A stretch of DNA of 64,000 bases, from assembly GCF_902806685.2 (NCBI RefSeq), contig NC_048556.1, positions 6,510,001 to 6,574,000 on the forward strand. Reading direction: 5' to 3'. The DNA comes from Maniola hyperantus. Lineage: Eukaryota; Arthropoda; Insecta; Lepidoptera; Nymphalidae. Each line of letters starts with the position of its first letter. Within the stretch, counting starts at the first letter, position 1. A model generated the notes under the pieces. The model saw only the letters and a list, made by a program, of their open reading frames with translations, searched no databases and was not told where the DNA came from. The translations under genes and the position numbers were made by a program. This document shows positions 20,251 to 29,770 of the stretch, piece by piece.

Positions 20251-20734
20251 CCGTTTTTTGACCTGGTCATCAGGTGATGACTCATTAAAATTGGTTTGCT
20301 ATGTATTATTAAGATTAGCTTGAACAGAAAGACAGATGGATGTTTGCGTACTAATAAATGTCATTTATTAGGAAATAACAGGCGAACAATTCAGGCTTCA
20401 ATATTATTTAAGTACATTTGTAGATAATACGTATTTTATGTGCAAACTCAAACGAATTATTGCACAAAAACATCTTTTTGATCTTGCTATTTTCAGCCGC
20501 CTTGCAAGTACATACATACATGGCTTTATATCTCTTGCATCAGATTGTAGAGAGCGCTTCGAGCTATTGATACGGCTTGCAGCTAAGTCCGGATTTAAAG
20601 AAGTAGAAGCAAACAATGCATTTCTACACTTGAATACTTTGATAGTAGTTAGGTTTAAATATAGCCTAGATTTTCAGAAGAACTTAAGATTTATAGCAGA
20701 TTTTAATTTTGCTTGCTCTTAAACTAGAAAAATG

Positions 20735-21069
20735 ATTTTTTTATTCAGATACAAGTTAGCCCTTGACTGCAATCTCACCTGATGGTAAGTGACGATGCAG
20801 TCTAAAGTGGGAGCGGGCTAACCTGGTAGGAGTATGGCAGTTTTTACTAAACCCATACACGTTTGGTTTCTACACGGCATCGTACCGGAATGCTAAATCG
20901 CTTGGCGGCACGGCTTTGCCGGTAGGGTGGTAACTAGCCACGGCCGAGTCCTCCCACCAGACCAGACCAGAAATTTAGAAATTATAAAATTCCAAAACCC
21001 TGCCGGGAATCGAACCCGGGACCTCCCACTAAAAAGACCACAGCGCTTACCACTGCGCCAGGGAGGTCG
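20735..21069 (-). mobile_element. SINE-1, tRNA-derived, full-length copy
   Basis: On the minus strand the head carries CTCCCTGGCGCAGTGGTAAG (A box) and GGGTTCGATTCCCGGCAGGG (B box). The body includes 'GGCAAAGCCGTGCCGCCAAG' and the end 'AAGGGCTAACTTGTATCTGA'. The same order appears on the plus strand at 38138-38459. Confidence 0.8.
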
Positions 21070-21084
21070 TCAAAATGTAGAAAC

Positions 21085-21185
21085 GATTTGCCGCTATCAA
21101 TAAACGTCCAATGATGGACGATAGATCTCTTGGGAGGATTTCCACAAGTCGACCTCGTGCCACTAATAACCAGAGGCTCCGAATC
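21085..21185 (-). mobile_element. RTE-type LINE ORF fragment (family D), degenerate
   Basis: 'aataaacgtccaatgatgga', 'tagatctcttgggaggattt' and 'tccacaagtcgacctcgtgc' follow the minus-strand order of family D. Confidence 0.5.
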
Positions 21186-21205
21186 TTATCGTCGTTTTGC
21201 CACCA

Positions 21206-21470
21206 ATTATCATCATGATCAATAATTTCCGGCCCACTATTGAGCACGGATATCCTCTCAAAATAATTAAGCCGATATTTAGCTACGCCTGGTCCAGTAA
21301 TTGGCATATGAGGAACAATCAGGCATGCAGGTTTCCTCACGCTGTTTTCCGTCAAAGCAAATAATTGCTTAAAAAGCACATTAACTCCGAAATGTTACAG
21401 GTGCGTGCCCGGGATCAAACCCCTAACACCCGTATAAGAGACCGACGTCTTAACCACTACCACTGCTTTT
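21206..21470 (-). mobile_element. SINE-2, tRNA-derived, near full length
   Basis: Minus strand: a tRNA-like head with 'GTGGTAGTGGTTAAGACGTC' and a B-box-like 'GTTTGATCCCGGGCACGCAC', then the body 'GGAAACCTGCATGCCTGATT' and a GATGAT-type end near 21210. Confidence 0.7.
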
Positions 21471-21668
21471 TTGCCACCCAATCGATCACCAATTACCATT
21501 TTATTAAGTTACGAATTTATACGACGATTTCTAACATAATATATTCTTTATACTTTTTTTCCACAAGCAAAAAAAACAATTTTACAATGTTGGTTTCTTC
21601 GTGCTCGTAAGCATCACTATTGATAAATCAGCACCCTTATTATCAGTAGCCTTATAATTAACTATATA

Positions 21669-21907
21669 TATATTAATGCGTAAGTATGTTTGTTTGTTGG
21701 TGTGTTGGTTTATTGGTTTGTTGGTTGTTGGTTTGTCCTTCAATCATGTCATAACGCAGTAACGGGTTGACGTGATTTTTTGCATGGGTATAGTCAAAGA
21801 CCTAGAGAGTGACATAGGCTGTTTTTTATCCCGGTAAATCAAAAAGTTCCCACGGGATTTTTAAAAACCTTAATCCCACGCGGACGAAGTCGCGTGTATC
21901 AGCTAGT
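21669..21907 (+). mobile_element. Family F repeat, F2 subfamily
   Basis: Shows TTGGTTTGT repeats, 'TCAATCATGTCATAACGCAG', 'CGGGTTGACGTGATTTTTTG', 'TTTTATCCCGGTAAATCAAA' and 'GACGAAGTCGCGTGTATCAG'. The second half is shared with family F; the first half differs, and reappears reversed at 40379, 46298 and 47640. Confidence 0.7.
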
Positions 21908-22980
21908 GTTTTTATAAGAACGACAATCTAAACATCTGGGCAGATAAGCGTTTGCTGAATTCGCAGTCCACTCCTTGACCTATCATTTTTATTTTCTCGC
22001 AGTAATAAAAAGTCAACCACTTTATACAGATCATAACGTATTCCAACACCGTTTCAGAAGCTAAAGATCTTCGGTTTCTCACTGGATTGGGACTGATTCA
22101 ATAATCCGCTCACTTGTGCGTGGAATTTTAAGAAGCATAATAAAGTTACTTAATTCCATTGAATAAAGTTTAAACATTTTTTTGGAACCTATTTTCTTAT
22201 GACTGTTTTACACTTGCGCGTGAATCGCGCGTGTAATCTCTGTGCGACAAAATTAATAAGTAATAGTGCACAGTCCATTTTTGTTACGACTGACGAACAA
22301 CAAAACAGTCCTTTTTGTCCCAGGAACTTTGCGAAGTGCGATTCCGAAGTTAAAAACCCTGACACTATTGTTTTTGCGACGTTCTCGGGTTTTAACGGCG
22401 CGAGTGTAGGCAAACCGAACATTATTGGTTTTTAAAAACTTAATTTTTTCTTAAATTGTATTAGTTTAATGCTATTTTTGGCAAGGCAATTTTTCTCGTA
22501 CAATAGTTAGTTTTCTTGTGCTTTAGTTGATTTTAGTAGTTATTTAGTACCTTAAGATGATAATGAACTACCAAAAAATTTACAAATAATTTTTTCGATT
22601 TATTGCATAAGTGCAATAAAATTAATTTAAATTTTGTATTTTAAATTTCGCCGCTAAAACGCTACCCGCCATCTTTTTTGTTTCATGAGCTTTCTTGACG
22701 TCGCACGGATTGGTAAACAACGGTGTCATCCAAGGGTTCTTAGCATTACAGCATGGATTGAAATCGATGAGACATCACAGTCGGAATTCATCATGGCGTC
22801 ATCAGCTTCGTGCGCTTAGAATATTTTGTGGATCAGATAAAAAAATGGTTTTTTTAAATGAATTATAAAATTTATTAAATAATTTTATAAACTGAAATCA
22901 TCATTTTTCGATTGCTTAGCTAATACTATCTTGTTTATACATTTTTTGATTTTTTTCGCGCTTGGTATGACAAAAAATAA
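21908..22980. other. Gene-free stretch
   Basis: Open frames of 77-78 codons on both strands at 22189-22435 overlap and lack motifs, so neither is called. Confidence 0.35.
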
Positions 22981-23078
22981 CAATCTATCGATACAAGTAA
23001 TTTACTTAACAACATTCTTGTTTGCCAAAATGGACTATACAATAACAAAATTGCTAAGTAACTTATCGATAGATTACT
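22981..23078. repeat. Short inverted repeat with TATCGATA cores
   Basis: AATCTATCGATA (22982-22993) and TATCGATAGATT (23064-23075) are exact inverses, with partly symmetric AGTAATTTACTTA and TAAGTAACT beside them. It may be a tiny fold-back element about 200-400 bp upstream of the intact LINE. TATCGATA is also the DREF-binding core known from Drosophila; any such role here is speculative. Confidence 0.5.
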
Positions 23079-23516
23079 GATAGGATTGATTATTAATTTT
23101 CCCCGTTAGTAAACAACTAATAATATATGCAAAAGCCAAAAATAAATAGCGTGGAGCCTGCGGTGTTCGAGCCCTATGTAATTTTAATTCACGTTTTAAA
23201 ACGGAATAGGTAATCGTAGTGCGCAGATATCGCAGAGCACTTATATCCATACAACATGTTACGAAACACAAGTAAAAGGTTGGACAGTGACAGATTTCGG
23301 CAATGGAGTGCTAGCAAGAGATAAGGGTCGATTTATTTGTGTCATTAAGCACCACGACTTGTATATATTGTGACTTTGACATGTTTAAAGTTAATTAAAT
23401 CTATAGACGTGTGTAATGAACTACTAAGTAACGTGATGTTATTTTAAGGAGCAATAATTGCAGCGTAAGAATACAGTTCACATCGTTGTGTATTTTACAA
23501 GATATTTTGTGCAAAA

Positions 23517-24566
23517 ATGAAGTGTGCTGGATGCTTAAAGTCTGCTAAAGAAGCTACATCTATCTGTTGCAATTCATCGGCATGCAATAGACGTTTTTGC
23601 AATACCTGTATAGATGTAAATTCGTTGGCTCCGGACCGAATAAATAAATGGATGTGCCCTGAGTGCTCTGTACAGGAGAGAAAAGGGCAGGACCACAGCT
23701 CGACCCCAGTTAGAAGCAGCTCAGACAATCAGAACATAACGCATCGCAAAAAAACAGGCAGTACTTCCGACGCCGTAGGCGTCTCCACCAACTCCGACGT
23801 GCAGTGCCTTTTGACAGAAGTAAGGCTACTCACGCAGGAGATATCTTCTCTGAAGAACAGGCTAGAGGAGGCTACCATATCACTAAACCGCTGCCATGAG
23901 AGACTCGACGTATTTGGGGCCTCCATAGCCTCAAACGAATCTCGCATCAATACCCTTGAAAGCCGTAACAGTGAAATAGATACCCTAAAATGCAAGGTTA
24001 GTGAACTACAGAATGAAATTAACATTCAGGCACAGAATAATATTAAAAACGAAATTGAGATCTGTGGCATCCCGGAATGTAACAATGAGAATACAACCCA
24101 CATAGCTCTGGTGCTATCGAATAAAATCGGTGTAGAACTTAAAGAGCAAGACATAGACTGGTCAGCTCGCGTAGGGCCGCGTATCCTGTCAGCTGTGGAT
24201 TCCACGGGAAACGCAAGGAAACATCCCCGCCCCATTGTTGTGCGGTTACTTCGTCGTATTAAGCGAGATGAAATGCTTAAAGGTTCTAAAACGCGCAGAA
24301 ATATCACTAGCACCGATTTAAATCTATCCGGACCTGCACAGAAAGTCTTTGTTAATGAGCGGCTCACTGCGAGAAACAGGCACTTATTTCGTCAATGCAG
24401 AACACAAACAAAGCAGATGGGTTATGATTTTTGTTGGTGCAGCAACGGGTCTATATATGTACGTCAGCGAGAGGGGAAAGCTGCTATTGTTATTCGTAGT
24501 AACGAAGACTTGGACCGTCTCATCAATAAGAATAAATCAGCCCCGAATGACACAACACTGTTGTAG
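23517..24566 (+). CDS. LINE ORF1 protein (PHD-like finger, coiled coil, FP25K-like half)
   Basis: The 349-residue product starts at an ATG in context CAAAAATGA. Residues 3-50 carry a PHD-type zinc finger pattern (C3, C6, C17/18, C23, C28, C31, C47, C50) with Trp45 two residues before C47, as in PHD fingers. Residues about 95-165 show heptad-like Leu/Ile spacing (LTEVRLLTQEISSLKNRLEE), a coiled coil for self-association. Residues about 170-345, from NEIEICGIPE onward, are basic and resemble the ORF1 C-terminal half related to the baculovirus FP25K family. ORF1 proteins of such LINEs bind element RNA and form the ribonucleoprotein with the ORF2 product; that is family knowledge. The finger and coil are seen directly; the FP25K relation is from recall. 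Confidence 0.85.
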   Translation: MKCAGCLKSAKEATSICCNSSACNRRFCNTCIDVNSLAPDRINKWMCPECSVQERKGQDHSSTPVRSSSDNQNITHRKKTGSTSDAVGVSTNSDVQCLLTEVRLLTQEISSLKNRLEEATISLNRCHERLDVFGASIASNESRINTLESRNSEIDTLKCKVSELQNEINIQAQNNIKNEIEICGIPECNNENTTHIALVLSNKIGVELKEQDIDWSARVGPRILSAVDSTGNARKHPRPIVVRLLRRIKRDEMLKGSKTRRNITSTDLNLSGPAQKVFVNERLTARNRHLFRQCRTQTKQMGYDFCWCSNGSIYVRQREGKAAIVIRSNEDLDRLINKNKSAPNDTTLL

Positions 24567-25665
24567 GCTTTTCTGTTATATACTTGTAAAAATATTAACC
24601 CATAGTGGAAATATAAATTTTACAATAAAAATTATGTCATTACATTTGTTATTGTCACGCTGCTGTACATTAAACGCTGGAAAGTGCAGGAGAATTGTCA
24701 TAAAGTATATAAGACACATGCAACTATTTTATGATAAAAATAAGTTACTAAGCTCTGTAATACCTTGTAATTTAAATTATGTTAAGCTATGTTTGTTATG
24801 GTCACGCTGTTGTGACTTAAACACTGGAATCTGTAGGAAAACTGTCATAAAACATGCAAGACACTATTGTTTTCATCATTTATTAAAAGCTATAGCGCTA
24901 TTTTATGATAAAACTAAATTATTAATATATTTTGTAATACTACTACTTCATGTTTTAAATTATGATAAGCTACATTTCCTACTATTGGCAAGCTGCTATA
25001 AATTAAACACAGGAATGTGCAGTAAAATTGTTATAAAATATAGGCACTTTTGTTATAATCACTTATTTAAAATTATTGCATTATTTTGTGATAAAACTAA
25101 GTTAATAAACTTTTTGATACTATTATTTTATATTCTAAATTATGATAAAATAAGGAAATGCCTTGGAACTTTGCATTTTTTGCTCACTGATAAACTACTT
25201 ATACTTAGCGTAATATTGTATAATTTGTACCCCAATGAGATGTTAATGTTTGATGGAATAGTTCTAACGTTCTACAGAGTTTTACATAGTTATAAGTTGT
25301 CGATATCAGCTGTAAGAATGGTACATATCTTGTTTTTGGTTGGGCTGCTTAAGTTCATACAAGTTGTTTTGAATATGTTAATTTTACTCCACATAAGCAT
25401 TAAAACTGTACTTAATGACATAGATTTTAATCATAATTATTATAAAGTTACTAGTAGGATGCATCCCCACAATTATACTAATCATCTCTATATGTTTCTT
25501 ATGTACACTAATATGTGCTATTTTAAATACATTAAATATTATAATATGTCATTACAATCATACACAGTAAAAAAGGTTTTTATTCAGTTAAAACTAAAAA
25601 ACAAACTTTTAGTATATTTTTACATTCAATTATTACATTCAATCATAACATACAAGATAGTTTAG
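24355..25665 (+). CDS. Unexpected third ORF between LINE ORF1 and ORF2
   Basis: This frame (+1 relative to ORF1 and ORF2) is open for over 1.3 kb. ATG codons at 24355 (overlapping the ORF1 end by 212 nt) or 24634 (68 nt after the ORF1 stop) could start it; the latter gives 343 residues. The product is rich in Leu, Ile, Tyr, Lys and Cys, hydrophobic and basic. It contains diverged repeats beginning at 24640, 24787, 24970 and 25171, with the recurring pattern S-R-C-C-x-L-N-x-G-x-C-R and downstream F-Y-D-K-x-K-L-L. The repeat spacings are all multiples of three. I recognise no domain. A frame this long is very unlikely by chance in sequence this AT-rich, but a low-complexity spacer is not excluded. 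Translation might need reinitiation or a frameshift. Confidence 0.5.
   Translation: MSGSLRETGTYFVNAEHKQSRWVMIFVGAATGLYMYVSERGKLLLLFVVTKTWTVSSIRINQPRMTQHCCRLFCYILVKILTHSGNINFTIKIMSLHLLLSRCCTLNAGKCRRIVIKYIRHMQLFYDKNKLLSSVIPCNLNYVKLCLLWSRCCDLNTGICRKTVIKHARHYCFHHLLKAIALFYDKTKLLIYFVILLLHVLNYDKLHFLLLASCYKLNTGMCSKIVIKYRHFCYNHLFKIIALFCDKTKLINFLILLFYILNYDKIRKCLGTLHFLLTDKLLILSVILYNLYPNEMLMFDGIVLTFYRVLHSYKLSISAVRMVHILFLVGLLKFIQVVLNMLILLHISIKTVLNDIDFNHNYYKVTSRMHPHNYTNHLYMFLMYTNMCYFKYIKYYNMSLQSYTVKKVFIQLKLKNKLLVYFYIQLLHSIITYKIV
24640..25200 (+). repeat. Diverged in-frame tandem repeats in the third ORF
   Basis: Units start at 24640, 24787, 24970 and 25171 (spacings 147, 183 and 201 bp). Shared words include TTGTTATTGTCACGCTGCTG in unit 1 and TTGTTATGGTCACGCTGTTG in unit 2, then 'ttttatgataaaactaa' in later units. 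Length changes between units keep the frame. Confidence 0.75.
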
Positions 25666-25739
25666 CGTCTGATATCGATCAGCATACCTCGGTATCCTGT
25701 ACGCAAGTGGCTGATCCCGACGCATTTTATAATACATAC

Positions 25740-28616
25740 ATGTCAAGCACAGATACTTCCGTACATTACTTAAATATATTACACATGAATATTAGGAGTA
25801 TAAACAAGAACCTAGATGATTTTCTTGTCTTCTTAACTCGATTACAAATACAACCAGATATACTCGTTTTCACTGAATGTTGGACGCAGTACATAGCTAA
25901 CCCGCCACAAGTTGATGGTTACTCGAGCTGTCACACAAAAAATAATCATAACCAAAATGATGGAGTTATTGTATATATAAGAACCCATATACATATCTCA
26001 ACCTTCGAAGTCTCAATTTCAGAGGCCAACTGTCTTATATTTACTTTCCAGGACATTCATATTATAGCAATATACCGTCCAGCTGGCTTCCGTAACCCGC
26101 AACCGTTTTTAGAATCTCTTAGTACGTTTCTGGAAAGTAAAGATTATAGGCGAATTATCTTAACTGGAGATCTAAACCTTGATCTTTTACCTGACAGTCA
26201 CTGTCCTTATAGCCAAGAATATCAAAATATTCTCGCGTTGAATGCTCTTATACCAGCTATTAATTGCCCCACGAGAGAATTACGTTGTCTTGATCACTTT
26301 GCTATCAAAAATATAAATAACTCGAGAACCTTTGTCTTTGAACCTTCTATTACAGACCATGCCCCTATTTTGTTAAGTCTAAAGCTACGCAATAAAATAA
26401 TGAATTCTTCAACGCATAATATAACTAGACATACTCACAACTACAAAGCTATGAAGGAATGCTTAATCCAGTTAGACTGGGTAAACTTTTTCAGCTCGAG
26501 CGACACGAATTTTGCAGCAAATTTCTTAGTAGATAATATTAAAAATATAATTGTTAGTAATACACATGTTTTAATTATTCCTAAAAAACTAAAACCTATT
26601 AAACCATGGATTAACTATAGTATTGTTAAATGCATGAGAAAAAGGGATCGCCTGCATAGAATTTTTAAAAAAACTCCAACAGAACTAAATAAAATCACAT
26701 ATACGCAGTATAGAAATACCTGTAACTCCTTACTGAAGACACTTAAACGAAATTACTTACAAGGAAAATTAAAACAAAATGCAGGTAATTCTAAAGGCAC
26801 TTGGGATACAGTCAAAGAAATTTGTAACTTACCAACATCAAATGCCCCTGCTACAGCCTTAATAAATATTATGAATACTCCTAAGGAGTCATTAGCACAG
26901 GTAAATAAGTACTTCACGAGTATAGGGCATAACCTGGCAACTACAATTATTAATAAGTTAGGAGTGCAGTACAAAAATAATAACACCAATGTAGCATACG
27001 ATGCTCCCCTTAATTCGCTAATGTTCTATCCCACTGATATATGTGAAATTCATAAAATTATTTTAAAGCTTAAACCTAGTAGTGCTCCAGGTCATGATCA
27101 AATAGCAACGTACTTCATTAAGAGGTTTAAAAATTTACTCTTAGAACCCATAGTTCATCTAGTAAATACAAGTTTATCTACTGGTGTTTTCCCAGATAAT
27201 TTCAAAAAAGCTGTCGTAGTTCCAGTATACAAGAGTGGAGACAAGCAGTCCATCTCTAATTACAGACCCATATCACTATTGAGTGTGTTGAGTAAGATTG
27301 TGGAAAAAGTGGTAAACGTCAGATTAATAAAGTACCTTGAACAGACAAATCTCCTTGCATTCAATCAATTCGGTTTTAGAGCTAATAGATCAACCCTGGA
27401 TGCGGTACTGGATGTGACCAATTACATTACAAAGTGCCTTGATAGGAGAAGAAAATGTATTGGTATTTTTCTTGACTTACAAAAGGCCTTCGATACTGTG
27501 TCAATCCCTATCTTGCTTGACAGACTCTCCAACATGGGTGTTAGGGGTATTACACTGGATTGGTTCAAAAACTACCTTAAGGATAGACAGCAATGTGTTA
27601 AAATAGGTGATGTTACCAGTGAATTTTCTAACATTACATACGGTGTCCCCCAGGGGAGTGTTCTGGGCCCCACCTTATTCCTTACTTATATAAATCCGCT
27701 TTGTAACCTGTCCATAAGATCGGGACGCATATTTTGTTTTGCCGATGATACTGTGGTTTTATTTGAAGGCAATGATTGGGAAGAAGTGAAGTTTCTTGCT
27801 GAAGAAGGACTTAAACAAATCACGACATGGTTAGAGGACAACCTACTTACTATCAACACTGCGAAAACAAAATATATATGTTTCACTCCATCAATTAGAA
27901 ATAATCCTGACAAATACTTTAAACTTCCTATCCACACTTTTCCTTGTAATCGGAAAAGTGGCCTAGGCGCTTGTTGTAGCTGTGACATACTAACTAAAGA
28001 GGCTACTGTTAAATATCTTGGAATTACATTAGATGAGCATCTTAACTGGTCAACTCATATTCATAACACCTCTAGTAAAATCAAGAAACTTATCCCACTG
28101 TTTAGAAATCTAAGAGATATTGCCCCTATTGAAACAACAATGATGGTCTACAAGTCACTATGTCTTTCGATTATGACCTATTGCATATGTGCGTGGGGTG
28201 GGGCTGGCAAAACTTTTATGTTGCGTTTAGAACGCGCCCACAGAACCCTACTAAAAACTATTTTTGAAAAACCATTTAGATATCCCACTGACGACTTATA
28301 CAAAGGATGTAATGTACTTAATGTCCGGCAACAATACCTATTTTCAATAATTTTGCGCTTCCACTCTGAAATCGATCCCAGCACTATAGACAATAGCAAA
28401 AGAGTAATCAAACTTCCTACGCACTCTGCAAATACATGTTTCGCTGGATCACAATATGAATTTAGCTCATCATTGGCGTATAATATATTTAGCAGGGCTA
28501 ACAAAGATATCAAAATATACCAAATAAATAAATTCAATTTGACCAAAGCAATTAAAAGCTGGCTGGCATCCAAAGGCTATGAAGAAACAGAAAATATTTT
28601 AAAAATTAGAATATAG
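25740..28616 (+). CDS. LINE ORF2: endonuclease-reverse transcriptase
   Basis: The 958-residue product (from ATG 25740) nicks target DNA and primes reverse transcription of the element. The N-terminal apurinic-like endonuclease shows HMNIRSINKN (Asn17), TECW (Glu46), GDLNLD (143-148) and TDHAP. The reverse transcriptase follows with YRPISLLSVLSKIVEK, NQFGFRANRSTLDA, DLQKAFDTV, YGVPQGSVLGP, the catalytic FADDT (Phe667 at base 27738) and YLGITLDEHLNW. A thumb-like C-terminus ends at TAG 28614-28616. The frame stays open upstream to 25545 but without ATG, so the true start could be further 5' by another mechanism; the GTG at 25707 is not a likely eukaryotic start. All catalytic residues I can check are present. 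Confidence 0.9.
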   Translation: MSSTDTSVHYLNILHMNIRSINKNLDDFLVFLTRLQIQPDILVFTECWTQYIANPPQVDGYSSCHTKNNHNQNDGVIVYIRTHIHISTFEVSISEANCLIFTFQDIHIIAIYRPAGFRNPQPFLESLSTFLESKDYRRIILTGDLNLDLLPDSHCPYSQEYQNILALNALIPAINCPTRELRCLDHFAIKNINNSRTFVFEPSITDHAPILLSLKLRNKIMNSSTHNITRHTHNYKAMKECLIQLDWVNFFSSSDTNFAANFLVDNIKNIIVSNTHVLIIPKKLKPIKPWINYSIVKCMRKRDRLHRIFKKTPTELNKITYTQYRNTCNSLLKTLKRNYLQGKLKQNAGNSKGTWDTVKEICNLPTSNAPATALINIMNTPKESLAQVNKYFTSIGHNLATTIINKLGVQYKNNNTNVAYDAPLNSLMFYPTDICEIHKIILKLKPSSAPGHDQIATYFIKRFKNLLLEPIVHLVNTSLSTGVFPDNFKKAVVVPVYKSGDKQSISNYRPISLLSVLSKIVEKVVNVRLIKYLEQTNLLAFNQFGFRANRSTLDAVLDVTNYITKCLDRRRKCIGIFLDLQKAFDTVSIPILLDRLSNMGVRGITLDWFKNYLKDRQQCVKIGDVTSEFSNITYGVPQGSVLGPTLFLTYINPLCNLSIRSGRIFCFADDTVVLFEGNDWEEVKFLAEEGLKQITTWLEDNLLTINTAKTKYICFTPSIRNNPDKYFKLPIHTFPCNRKSGLGACCSCDILTKEATVKYLGITLDEHLNWSTHIHNTSSKIKKLIPLFRNLRDIAPIETTMMVYKSLCLSIMTYCICAWGGAGKTFMLRLERAHRTLLKTIFEKPFRYPTDDLYKGCNVLNVRQQYLFSIILRFHSEIDPSTIDNSKRVIKLPTHSANTCFAGSQYEFSSSLAYNIFSRANKDIKIYQINKFNLTKAIKSWLASKGYEETENILKIRI

Positions 28617-28626
28617 TTTGCGCGCG

Positions 28627-28710
28627 CGCCCACTCACATATACACACACACACACACACGCTCACACACATATATACACACACACATACAGAAAACACAC
28701 GTACACACAC
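28627..28710 (+). repeat. CA-rich microsatellite in the LINE 3' UTR
   Basis: A degenerate (CA)n run begins about ten bases after the ORF2 stop. The truncated LINE at 634 has the same arrangement, so the run is part of the element structure. Confidence 0.8.
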
Positions 28711-28719
28711 TCACTCTTA

Positions 28720-28980
28720 TCTATAATTTAGTATAACATTAGGTATAGTATTAGGTGAGGTATAATATTAGGTTAGTTTTTAGGAAACTTGTAACTGCCT
28801 TTCTGCAACACAGGTTTTTTCCTAGTGCAGAGGGTAGGAAACTCGTTCTCTTACCTATAATTTTAGTATAATATTAGATATAATATATTAAGTCCTTAGT
28901 TTTAAAAAAACTTGTAACTGCCTTCTGCAATACAGGGTTTTCCTAGTGCAGAGGGTAGGAAACTTGTTTCTTGTGCCTAA
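28720..28980 (+). repeat. Duplicated 3' UTR hairpin module
   Basis: Two tandem copies of about 130 bp (28720-28854 and 28855-28980) each contain 'aaacttgtaactgcctt', a stem CTGCA ... TGCAG around 'cctag', and 'agagggtaggaaact'. Such 3' stems are recognised by the reverse transcriptase in stringent-type LINEs; that role here is inferred. Confidence 0.75.
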
Positions 28981-29026
28981 ATTCTAAATTCAAAATAAAT
29001 TATTCTTATTCTTATTCTTATTCTTA

Positions 29027-29770
29027 AAAATTGGCTACTTGTATTGTTTACAATTTTTTTTCTTATGCTTGCAAATTCTAATGGTAACACAAAATAATTT
29101 TCAAAATATTGTAAATAATTTGATTTCTTATCAGTTTTGTAACACATAATCTGTCACAAAAATGGTGAGAAAACGAATTCTTAAACAAAGTATATCAGCA
29201 TTCTAAGCCCTCTAGGATTGTAATACAGCAGAAAAAACGCTAATCTGAAACTTCATTAATACATTCGATGGAATTATTAATTTCAATAGATTTTGAAAAT
29301 AATATATTTAAGGCTGGCTGTAGGTATACAGCCTTAAATATACACATAATATACCTCTGTCTAAATAAGTTCATTCAGTAGCATCTCATACATTTCTCTC
29401 ACATATCTCTCTACATTTCACGTGAACAAGCATATTACGTTGATAAAGCTGACATAAGCTTTATTGATTATATTGCTTGAACGTACAATGGATGCCTAAA
29501 TTACTTAAGGTAGTATTTTGTACCATACAACCAGATTATTACGTATATTGTACCATACAACCAGATTACGCTAATAAACTACTCATAAGTTTTATTCAAG
29601 ACATCAATAGTTAATTGCTAGTTGTCCTATATTGTTGGGTAAGGTATTAAGAGATGCTGCTTAAATATTAAAACTACTTAATTGCATTTGGGTAGATTGC
29701 GTTTCAATGCACCACATCGTTCACTCTTGCAATATTAAGATGCCAAATAGCTACTCGTAAGTACATAACG
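29027..29770. other. Gene-free stretch with a hairpin and a 30-bp duplication
   Basis: A 14-bp stem near 29304-29343 (TATATTTAAGGCTG with CAGCCTTAAATATA) and a 30-bp spaced direct repeat at 29518-29568 are present. No gene is seen. Confidence 0.5.
29518..29568. repeat. 30-bp tandem duplication
   Basis: TTGTACCATACAACCAGATT(A) occurs at 29518 and again at 29548. Confidence 0.8.

Larger units (their letters stand above)
23280..29026 (+). mobile_element. Intact CR1/Jockey-superfamily LINE with an extra ORF
   Basis: Order: presumed 5' UTR (start uncertain, about 23280), ORF1 (23517-24566), an extra open frame (24355 or 24634 to 25665), ORF2 (25740-28616), CA-rich microsatellite (28627-28710), a duplicated 3' UTR module, and a (TTATTC)n tail at about 29000-29026. 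All ORFs are uninterrupted, so the copy is young and may be competent. Placement within CR1 or Jockey rests on the endonuclease-RT layout and short-repeat tail; a reverse-transcriptase tree would fix it. Confidence 0.85.

Noticed and set aside
20990..21069. Possible tRNA gene on the minus strand
   Set aside because: The A and B boxes belong to SINE-1: the same 330-bp unit recurs at 38138, so this is a SINE head and not a stand-alone tRNA.
25707..25739. GTG at 25707 as the ORF2 start
   Set aside because: GTG initiation is not expected in an animal; the frame stays open upstream to 25545, so the first ATG (25740) or a non-canonical upstream start is more reasonable.
26753..28573. Minus-strand frames of 78-131 codons
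   Set aside because: They are antisense shadows of LINE ORF2.
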